The position numbers and the translations under genes are program-made. A DNA stretch of 34,604 bases. Source: Krasilnikovozyma curviuscula. Its lineage: Eukaryota > Basidiomycota > Tremellomycetes > Cystofilobasidiales > Mrakiaceae. Shown here piece after piece: positions 23,335 through 33,384 of the stretch; position 1 is the first letter of the stretch, and every line of letters starts with the position of its first letter. Location: contig MVAQ01000227.1 in NCBI GenBank assembly GCA_014825775.1, forward strand, positions 1-34,604. Reading direction: 5' to 3'. Under the pieces are notes generated by a model. The model worked only from the letters and a program-made list of their open reading frames with translations. It did no database searches and had not been told where the DNA came from.

Positions 23335-23723
23335 GGCAGGTGCTCCGGTCGATGGGGGGTTGTTTGTGGATTTGCGACAAAGATAGGTCCTTGCTGAAGC
23401 GGCAACGCCTCTTTGAGATCTCACGTTGTTACTATGACCAGTGAGAAGTTCCCATGGAATCAGAAAGGGAAGAACCGCAAGCTCAAAGTACCGCCGGCTC
23501 GAAGTTTTGGCGCATTGGGGTGACATGGACTTAAGCTGCGACCAAAGACTTTCCTGATATGGACTCAAACTCTTGCTACCGTCTCTAGATCATCTCATAC
23601 TGAAGTAACAGGCAATATCACAATACACAACTTTGAAACTCCGGAGGGAGGGCGCGCACGGACTCCAACAATTTTTTGGGCAGATATAAAAACGGGAAAT
23701 TTTCCCAAAGAGAAGAAACCCAT
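23335..23723. other. Intergenic: oxidoreductase 3' end and U3 promoter region
   Basis: Nothing coding is seen in this 389-nt stretch. A TATA box sits at 23685-23691, right before the U3 snoRNA gene. The GC-rich block around 23640-23670 may be part of its upstream promoter. Confidence 0.55.
23685..23691 (+). promoter_or_regulatory. TATA box of the U3 snoRNA gene
   Basis: TATAAAA lies about 39 bp upstream of the AGACC at 23724 that I propose as the start of U3. It is 117 bp upstream of the alternative start at about 23802. The first distance is reasonable for RNA polymerase II initiation, the second much less so, which favours the two-intron model of the gene. Confidence 0.6.
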
Positions 23724-24096
23724 AGACCGTCAGTCCTATTTTCCTACCCCCCTATACTTTTGGCTTTACTGACCTTCTTGAACGTATTCTTACTTGTCTA
23801 CAGACACTCTGCAGGATTCATTTCTATAGAGAACTAACTGGTGAGTTTTGACATTCGCATGCCTCGAAGTTGTTGCACATTTTACTGACCCTTTCCTCCT
23901 TTCGTCTTCCTATTCTCCAGGTCTTGCTAGTTTACACTAGCCACACTGTTTATCGCGAGTCGATGATATCTTATCCCCTCCTCTTTCACGGAGAACATGC
24001 GGTCCTGTAGCCTCTGGCTTCAGGTCCGTCGATGAAGTGAGAGTTCGCCCTGGTGCCTCTTGCTTGCAGGAGGAGGATGGGCGTCTCTGAGGCTTG
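23724..24096 (+). ncRNA. U3: U3 small nucleolar RNA, intron-containing
   Basis: U3 is the box C/D-type snoRNA that pairs with the 5' ETS and 18S pre-rRNA in the small-subunit processome. Seen: box A as AGGATTCATTTCTATAG at 23812-23828 (one extra T against the near-universal GGAUCAUUUCUAUAG); box C' CGATGA at 23961-23966; box C CGATGA at 24030-24035; box D CTGA at 24087-24090. A terminal stem pairs CGAGTC (23956-23961) with GGCTTG (24091-24096). Hairpins include GCTAG/CTAGC (23926-23941), a long arm at 24000-24028 with symmetric U-U mismatches, and CGCCC/GGGCG (24046-24083). An intron interrupts the RNA at 23841-23920 (GTGAGT donor, TACTGAC branch site, CTCCAG acceptor). A further intron at 23729-23803 (GTCAGT donor, TACTGAC, CTACAG) is likely, leaving AGACC as exon 1. 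The mature RNA would be about 218 nt. If the first intron is wrong, the RNA starts near 23802. Box B is not clear. Confidence 0.85.
23841..23920 (+). other. Spliceosomal intron inside U3 snoRNA
   Basis: This 80-nt intron has GTGAGT at the 5' end, TTTACTGACC at 23881-23890 as branch site and TTCTCCAG at the 3' end, with 32 nt from branch A to acceptor. Its structure is the same as that of the protein-gene introns in this window. Removing it joins the box A segment to the hairpin and C' segment as in U3 of other eukaryotes. Confidence 0.82.
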
Positions 24097-24564
24097 GGGA
24101 AAGTTTCTGATCGCGTTCCATAGATGTAGTCTTATTTCCGATGACGAGTTATTTCCACTTGACGTACATGTTATTATTCACTCAAACGAAAGATTTGCAA
24201 GCCACTCACCTTAAATAACATACCCATTCCTTCTTGTATGTTAACGATGATCTTACGATTTCTGTATGGGTCCTTACAAACTGATCCACCTCATGTCTGC
24301 CCACGATTTGGGTAGAGAAACTTCTTTGGCGCAAGGGACGCTTCCACTGCAGACGGGCAACTCTACCAGGCGGGAGTGCACTCCTATTCAACAGCATATC
24401 CAATGGTCGGTCAGATCCAGTTCAAACCCATGAGAAAAGATGTTCGTGGCGAAAATTGTTGAACGACTCGAAAGAAATCAAGCTCGCCGCTTGCCATCCA
24501 CCGTCGACGCCCCTCCGCCCTTCATTGCAGTTCGTATTCTGATTAGCTCAGCTCTGTTGAAACA
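24097..24564. other. Intergenic: U3 3' flank and Aurora kinase promoter
   Basis: A 468-nt spacer. No further RNA gene is convincing: a CGATGATC at about 24246 followed by CTGATC at about 24281 is too closely spaced and lacks a terminal stem. Open frames 24206-24403 and 24440-24685 are off-frame shadows or overlap the kinase start. Confidence 0.5.
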
Positions 24565-26433
<1,869 letters not shown>

Positions 26434-26732
26434 GTCGGCTCAGCCAGTAAACCAACAAACCCGCAAAAGGATTCGTTGTACATCATGTCTTTCTTCGTGG
26501 TCTCTTTTCTCCCTCTTCGACTGTAATATTATAACTTGTTATACCCCTCTTCTTTCACACCACACTCTCAGACATGACCTCAAAACAACCTGCCATGCCA
26601 CCCAAGCACACTCGCTCTCATGTTTTCTTATGGATCAACTTATATATGGCTTCTTGCTCTTGCGAGCCAAAGGGGTACACGAGAAAGTGCGCAAAGTTGA
26701 ATACAATATATTACTCCTTCTCTTGAGACAAA
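26434..26732. other. Convergent intergenic region
   Basis: These 299 nt separate the stop codons of the Aurora kinase (plus strand) and the membrane protein (minus strand). They must hold both 3' untranslated regions. AT-rich segments at 26526-26545 and 26700-26715 are the best places for polyadenylation signals. No gene is seen. Confidence 0.5.
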
Positions 26733-28219
26733 CTACCTTGTTGGGAACGCTCCAGGTATTTGAGCTGCTTCAGTTCCGTCCAACTCGTCTAATACGTCGA
26801 CGGCATCTAACCACAGCTCTTCCACGCCGAGATCTAGTTCTTCGCCCAAGTCGTAGCCTGTCACCTCTGCTTCTACCGGTACGGCCTCGATCAACAGCAT
26901 TTCCACTGGTCCAGTAGCATCCAATACTTGAGGCTCTCGAAGCACCACGTTTGTCTTGACCTCCTCTACGGCTGCCGGATGTGGTACTTTCTTGAACAGC
27001 TTCACAAACCATCTCTTCGCTTTGACTACCCTGCGCAGGTTGGTATGCAGCACCCCCTCTACAACAGGCTTGAGCTCCGTTGGCGCTCTCCTCCTGAACT
27101 CCCTCCATGCGAGCCGCTTCCACGCCCAGGTTAGCAGCACGATCCACACACCCGCAAGCACCCAGACAGCGATCATCGCACCCTTCATGTTGCCCCGATT
27201 CCATTCTACCCCACCGAGGGCGGCACCAACATTAGCGTGCGTGGTAAGTGTTGCATAGATGTTGGTGTAGTCGAGGATGTCGAGGTGGTCTTGGTAGCAC
27301 AGGGCGGCTCCATAGATGATAGACTGGGAAGAGCTGAAAGCTGTGCTAAGAACTATGATGGGTCTTCGAAGCGTCCTTGAAGATTGGCCAAAGAGGAGGA
27401 TGAGGAAAGCCCAGACGAAAAGGTTCATTCGCAAGGTGTATGATACAATATCACCCCCTGCAATGATTGACAGCGCGAGAGTGATTCTGCAAGTTCCGAC
27501 TCGCGCTGTTAGTTGAAGGTACCCATGAGAATGAGTTTACGAACTAACCCTCCAGATAGACCCCAGCCAACATTTTGTAGCTTTTGTTCCAAGCGAAAGC
27601 GCAAATTCAGCATCACGCTAGCAACGCGAAGGTGAGCGGCGCAGAAGAGACTCACGAAAGGAACGAGCCCGAGGAAAGCAATCCACGTAAACTGGATCCA
27701 ACTCTTCGTCCCGAAGAAGCTCTTTTGTATGGATGCAAGCTTGTTGGAGTTTGAAAGACCATATCGAGTCAGGTAGTTCAAGCCGCAGAGATTTCCGACT
27801 TGCTCTGGCAGGCAACAGGCGGTTTTAGGAACGGCTGTGTCATTTCTCTAGTGTGCCACAACCCGACTATGCAGCGACTTACCGGTCACAATCCATCCGA
27901 TGAAATAGCCAGAAAGGATGTCGTAGTCTCCATAATCCTCTTCTTCGAGGTTGGGGGTAATAAGGATCCAGATGAGCTTGGTGAGGAAGAGAATGGCCCC
28001 CATCATGATGTTGAGCACCCCTGTTGCCCTTCGTCGGCCTGTGGATGCTAGTAGCGTTGTCACTGTGAGGAATGGTCAATTTGAATTGGTACCATTAGAA
28101 AGTAGAATCGGCAACTACTCACTGAGAGCGATTGCAGGTTGGGTCGCGTTGCTGCTGGGGCCAGCGCGCGAGACAAGCACTGCACCAGAATCTGCGATGG
28201 AGAATGGGACTGGAGCCAT
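26733..28219 (-). CDS. Multi-pass membrane protein of unknown function
   Basis: I do not recognise the family. Four exons on the minus strand (28123-28219, 27883-28062, 27549-27804, 26733-27486) join in phase to 428 aa. The N-terminus (MAPVPFSIADSG...) is short and polar with a possible N-glycosylation site (NAT at about 24-26). About six hydrophobic segments follow: near 48-68 (MMGAILFLTKLIWILI), around 80-92, about 125-147 (WIQFTWIAFLGLVPFVSLF), two around 175-213 (including LFVWAFLILLFG), around 222-245, and a strong last helix AMIAVWVLAGVWIVLLTWAW. The last roughly 130 residues are cytoplasmic in style: first basic (RRRAPTELK, RRVVKAKRWFVKLFKK), then strongly acidic (GEELDLGVEELWLDAVDVLDELDG). 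A six- or seven-helix receptor- or sensor-like fold is possible but not shown. The ATG at 28219 is the only one that keeps exon 1 in phase. Confidence 0.85.
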
Positions 28220-28748
28220 CTTGAGAGTGTTCTTTGTGCAGAAGTGCTGCACCTTCGAGTTGTCTTAAGATTCTTGTCGATGCAATACGTAAAGTAGAAA
28301 GAACTTGATCCCTCCCCCCTTTTAATCCATCGCCGGTGAATGCAGTTTGTTTTGATCTCCGCGAATACGAATGGCGCTACTTGGAGAATGGGGAGGCCGC
28401 CCGAAAATTCTTGGTCGGAAGCACAGCTAGAGGACGAGAGGGAACGTGAAAGCCAGCTCGGAGTTTGAGGCTGGAGAATGTGACATACAATTCAGTTGAG
28501 TTTATTGCCAAAACGTGAAAGGAGCGTTCACTTCGACCAGCCGAACGCGGCGGAGGCGCACTCCATGCTAACACTATTTCATAAACGAAGGATTCGCCTC
28601 ATCATTGCCTGATCTCTCTCTTGCTTGTTAAGAGAGCGGAAGCGAAAATCGATCTGCATCTTCTTCTATCTACAAGCTCAGTCGCTGGGATATCATTTCC
28701 ATTTCAGGTTCAGCGCTGCCGATACCCTTCTCCTTCACGTTACCCTAC
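28220..28748. other. Intergenic: promoter of the membrane protein and 3' end of the RRM gene
   Basis: This 529-nt stretch has no supported gene. A C/T tract lies near 28310-28325, close to the membrane-protein start on the minus strand. Small open frames on both strands show no motif. Confidence 0.5.
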
Positions 28749-30191
28749 TCAGTAAACAACCTGAGCTTGAATCAAAAAGTTGTAACCCCTCACTCTCGTC
28801 TGGAAATACGTGTGGTTGTTTTTCCTAATCCATCGTTGCGCCGCAACTTCGTCCGAGAACCTGACCAGGAAGGTAGCGTATTGCGAGAACTTCTCCGTCC
28901 TGATGAAATAATAAGAGAATGAAGAATGAAATGCTGGATTTGGTGAAAAGTATCAAGCCTTTAACTCACGGTAGTTTCACCATCGCGTTCTTCTTCTTCT
29001 CCAGCTCTTTGCACTTCATCCACCCCTTGAGTGTGCCCTCATCCACTTTCCCGGGAATTCCAGTAACAACTACTGTGCAATTTCCTTGCACCATCTGACC
29101 ACGCCAAGGTGCAGGCGCTCTGAGGTCGTCCTGCGTGAGGACCTTCGCAGGTTCAGCAGTGTTGGCGATGACGATCTGTTCCCACCCGACCTGAGCTCGG
29201 AGGAAGTGCTTAGCGCCGAGCTCCAGAAGTTTATCTCGTGCGTCACTGTTAAGCTTTATATGGGCTGTTGGCTTGTTCATGGGTGCATAGAAAACCTCAC
29301 CGGTGATCTCGTCCCTTGTCTCTAGCCGCAGGAAGTTGACCTCCATCTCTGTCGATTTATCGGGTGCAGCTAGCCTAAGATGCCTTTGTAGTGTTCGTTG
29401 GACATCGGATGGGGTGGTGCCTTGGGGCAAATTCCTGATGATGAGGTGAGGCTCCCTCTTCGTCTCGCGAGAAGAGGTCGTGTCGAAGAACTGCAGAGGT
29501 GCTTCAGTGGAAGAGACGACTATATAACAACATAAAATAGCATCAAAGCCTGGTCTTTCAATTCTGTAAAGCTGACAGGAGGTCAAGTGATGCTCACGGG
29601 TTGCTAATGACTTCTCTCCCATAGGCTTGCCGTGGGGAATCTGGAAAGCGACTTTCTTATTCTTCGGCCTCTGGGTAGACAGAGTTGGAGAGGTCTGGCT
29701 AGTAGGAAGATTGAAAGAAAGCTTTTTTGGTGCCTTCACATGCTCATGGGGATCTTGAGCTGGGAACATACAACGGTCTCAGCTCAGAATCCTGTAGCGG
29801 CGGGGATTCAAATGAACAGCAGCTAGAAAAAGGCATACTTACCCTGTGTCGAAAGCCCACGAACCCACGGCAAAGGCACTGGAGCTTGTTGCTTCATATT
29901 CTGAGTGTTGCTTCGTTGTTTCTGGATCTGGAAAGTGACGACAGGAGCAACGATGCGTCGAGAGGCAGATGAAACAGGTTTCCCACTCATGATTTGTTCC
30001 TTGATGGCATCCCTTGGAAGACCAAAGGTTCCCCTTTGAAGAGTACCCAATGGAAATCGGCAGGTGGGCATGCTCAAGAAAGGGGAGGGCTTCCAGTTGC
30101 TGTCGTTTGACTTCGAATTAGTAGAGGCGTCGGTCCCCACCTCTAGAGTTTTCTCGCCGGCGCCACGAAATAGTCTCGCATGTTCATTCAT
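28749..30191 (-). CDS. Putative RNA-binding protein with two RRM-like domains
   Basis: Not recognised as a named protein. Four exons on the minus strand (29843-30191, 29598-29759, 28970-29519, 28749-28899) join in phase to 403 aa. Residues 1-170 are basic, Ser/Pro/Gln-rich and probably disordered. A first RRM-like segment spans about 195-270 (RNP2-like LIIRNLPQGTTPSDV, then a beta strand at TAHIKLNSDARDKLLELGA). A second spans about 317-395 (CTVVVTGIPGKVDEGTLKGWM, then YATFLVRFSDEVAAQRWIRKN, which resembles RNP1 plus the second helix). The aromatic RNP1 residues are poorly kept in the first domain, so RNA binding is an inference. The intron at 29520-29597 is 78 nt and stop-free in frame, so a 26-residue longer form could be translated if it is retained. 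The start codon lies only 63 bp downstream of the stop codon of the upstream transporter gene. Confidence 0.8.
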
Positions 30192-30254
30192 ACAGACTCA
30201 AGTTACTCCTTACACACACCCTATTCGCGCGATGCAGCTGTTTATAATCCCTTC

Positions 30255-33050
30255 TCAGCCAGCCATCCTTCGCCTGTTTCTGTTCGCAACGGTAAATCGA
30301 GCAGAAAGCACACCAGCAACGACTGCTGCGAGACCACCAAAGCTGTGTAGAAAAATTGAGCAGTTGGAATATTTACGGTGAGGTTTCGGAGAGGAGGAAT
30401 GTTAGCTCACCGAAATATGAACCCAATGCTGTCAGGCGACGCGGTAATTTGACCCTCCGGCGCTCTCTGTGAAATGTCCATCAACCGATTCTCCACCGAA
30501 ATGTTTGTTGAATTCATTGTTGTTGTACTGTTCTTCAGGGCTGGATGCACGCTGTGTATGACGCTCCGATTCGGTTCCAAGAGAGCAAAGATTACAGAAC
30601 ACAGTCCGAGAACGAGAAACTGAGGCACGACGACAGCAAGATTGTGAATCCCCTACAAACAAAGATGATCAGTAAAGCGGAGCATTTATAACACAGGGGA
30701 TGAAGCTCACTAATATGATGCCAGCCTTTTCTGCTGTACTCTTCCTCCCAGCTCCACAATTTCTCCTCGACTGTCCATTGTCTTCGTCGTCGTCACTGCC
30801 CGCTTTCAAAAAAGTCCTCTCTTCTCGATTCTCAGACTCATCGAAAGAAGCTGGACGGGACGGCACAGGCATGTCAAGATGAGCATGGCGCTCATCTTCG
30901 TTGTGATCACTGTCGCCATCCATTCCCACCCGCGACGGACCCCTAGCCAGTCGAGAGCCTCCTACAGGTGTACCGCTCCTACTTCTAGGTATACTCAAGC
31001 TCGAAGCAGTTCTCCTCAGGGGTATTGGTGTCATGGCTGGAATGATGACGCCACTTTTAGCTCTCGGCGCCTTGATGTGTGGTAAGGTTGGAGATGTCGG
31101 TGTAGAGCTGCCTATAAGTGAATGTTGGGTTGGACTTGATGGGGTTGAAAACGTATCATTGGAGTACTGCTTGTAGTTTGTTTCTGTGTCGAATTCAATT
31201 TCTGAAGCAGACCCAATGGTTCGGATGCGCAGTTCGTATCCTTCAGCTTCAGCGAGCGCTTCTTCGTCGTCAAACGAATTTCGAGATGGCGCGTCCAAGG
31301 GAGACGGAGATGAAAGAATTATTTCTCCCAGTAGAGAGAATGGTGCCCATTGCGTAATAGCCCAACAGAAACCACAGACTGCCAGAGCAAAAGTTGCGCC
31401 GTACACCGAGGAGACGAAGCTAGTGTACCAAAGACCGAAGAATCAGAACAAATGAGTAATAAGAGTAGAATATCCGGCTTACAAAGTACAAAACATTGCT
31501 CCTGCAAACAAAAAGTTGCTGATTGTCCACACAGCATCCAACGTGACCCATTTCCACCACTCGTTTGCGGCTTCACCTCGCAGCTTCGGCTCAGTACCTG
31601 GCTTGACAAAGAATGGCAGCAGAACAGCAGTTACAAAAGAGACCAGAGCATTCCACATCAGCGCTCTGCTACCAGCTCGGTTTCCTTCAGCTGTCAAAGC
31701 GTCCGATTCGACTTCACCAGAAGCAATCGCGATTTTTATGTACCTCTCTTCGATCCAAGTGCTGGAGAAGAAGAGAACTGGGAACCAACCGATCCAAGAA
31801 AAGAACTGGATAAAGCAAATCTGCCTGATTGGAATAGGAAGGTTGGTGATCTCTGAGAAGAGGGTGATAAAGGTGCCGACGAATGATGCTGGAGGTCGAG
31901 AGTCAGAAAGCAGGATTCTCTCTTTGACGGTGTATGTCATGATAGTATGAGTTGAGATGAGTACCAAGACCGTCAGGACTGTTAGAACCTGCATTTCACT
32001 TTTGCCGAGGAATGGAAGAGCTGATACCAGGTTGACGTTACCGCTTGAAGAGATACAAAAACATGTCAGCGTGGTCCAGAAGGAGTAGATAGAAAGGGAT
32101 ACTCACACCCAGAACCCAATTACGCTACCTAGGCCTAGATAAAAAGTGCTTTGTCTAAGCAGGGAAAATTGAAAAAGAACCAACGCTGCTTACCAGCTAA
32201 CCTCCCAGCCCAAGCTGAACCAGCTTCTTGTTCGGACGACGGTAGTGTATCAACCAATAGCGCTCGATCCACAGCCGTCACTGAATTTATATAATTATCA
32301 TGTCAACTATCATTGTGGAGCACAAACCCCTTCTCACTCACCAGCGTTAACGGAAAAGTCGATGAGGAAGATGGAGAAGACCGCAATAAAGATGGCGAAC
32401 GAGCGATGTGATTCACTTCCACGAGTGAAAATCCAAGCAGAGAGTTCTCTACACCATCCTAAAGAGATGAGAGCCAATGTAGCAATCACACAGCCAATGA
32501 CGATGAAGGGCCTGCGGCGTCCCCAGGCGCTTTGGGACCTATCGGTGTACATTCCTGTTGCAACAAGCATTGTTCAATATTAGCCAGATACATACAGAAA
32601 ACGGTGAGCACATCTCACCTATCAGCGGCTGCATTATAAGTCCTGAAAGAGGACCAAGAACGAACACCAGCGAAATCCAACTCTTTGAGACTCCAAGCTC
32701 GATGAGGTAGGGGGAAGCTGAACAGAACCGCCAATTTTGTGTTAGAGGGAGTTTTCAGTGTTCCAAGAGAGCAAACATGTTCACCTTGTCCCATTTCTAT
32801 TGTCCATACACTCTAAAAGTATCATGAAACGGTATTCTCAGACTTCACCATAACGGGCGTGAGCTAATGAGGACAACGAGGACCTACTTGAAGGCCAAGC
32901 ATACCAACTGTAAGCAACGGGTACTTTGCCCAATCAGCCCCAGCAACACTGTCGAAGAAATCTTTGAGTGAACGAGCAGCGAAAGGGGAATCCAACAGCA
33001 GCGGTGACGAGATTCTCACCTGGCAGAGCCCCACCACCGCAATACAGCAT
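30255..33050 (-). CDS. SUT/SLC45-type sugar:proton symporter
   Basis: A 12-helix carrier of the sucrose-transporter group (GPH superfamily, with plant SUTs, S. pombe Sut1 and animal SLC45), expected to take up alpha-glucosides such as sucrose or maltose with protons. Eleven exons (33020-33050, 32888-32961, 32785-32812, 32619-32717, 32342-32554, 32194-32280, 32107-32134, 31483-32043, 30711-31419, 30411-30652, 30255-30342) give 719 aa. Hallmarks are [50 protein letters not shown] (GRRRP at 89-93), VTAVDRALLVDTLP, FFSWIGWFPVLFFSSTWI and ITQWAPFSLLGE. A Ser/Pro/acidic loop of about 200 residues (about 405-605) sits between two C-terminal helices (WAPFSLL and GIHNLAVVVPQ). Two exons are 28 nt; two introns use AAG acceptors. 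The first exon, 31 nt starting at 33050, is the least certain part: it was chosen because the main frame has no upstream ATG. Confidence 0.9.
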
Positions 33051-33384
33051 CTTCCTCTTCCCCTGGGAGAGCCAATCCAAAAGATCCGGTCATCTAATGA
33101 AGCTGGATTTTCAGAATCAAGACATGGAAGGTTGATCACCTTAGGAAACGAAGTAAGGTATGAGCTCTTCCCCGCCAAGGTCGTGATCTGCGAGCATAAC
33201 AATGAACGCGATATTTTTTCTACTTCGGGCTGGAAACTGGGGTCTCAGAATAAATCTCACATGTATGGAGTAATTTACAAAAAGGCCTAATGGAAATTTC
33301 GTAATGTCATTCTCAGTCTCTCCTCCGTTGAAGCGATGGGCCAAGTAGCGGGAGGGATGGGGTTGAGTTGTAACAAGCTCTAAC
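33051..33384. other. Intergenic: transporter promoter and CSN1 3' end
   Basis: A 334-nt spacer on the minus-strand gene pair. No gene is seen. The open frame that continues upstream of the transporter exon in this region starts on a non-ATG codon and shows no homology-like pattern. Confidence 0.5.

Noticed and set aside
23802..23840. U3 starting at AGACACTCT with only one intron
   Set aside because: Kept as the alternative model, but it leaves the TATA box 117 bp away and ignores a good branch site and acceptor immediately before it.
24246..24290. C/D snoRNA-like CGATGATC and CTGATC pair
   Set aside because: The boxes are only about 35 nt apart and there is no closing stem.
26770..27258. 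Open frames in other frames and on the opposite strand of the membrane-protein gene
   Set aside because: The minus-strand frame 26733-27486 encodes clear membrane helices and splices in phase with three upstream exons; the others are shadows.
27618..27655. 38-nt GTGAGT...CTAG intron in the membrane-protein gene
   Set aside because: It is too short for this genome, and removing it breaks the frame that splices correctly into the last exon.
31350..31994. Plus-strand open frames of 144-168 codons
   Set aside because: They are antisense to transporter exons with conserved SUT motifs.
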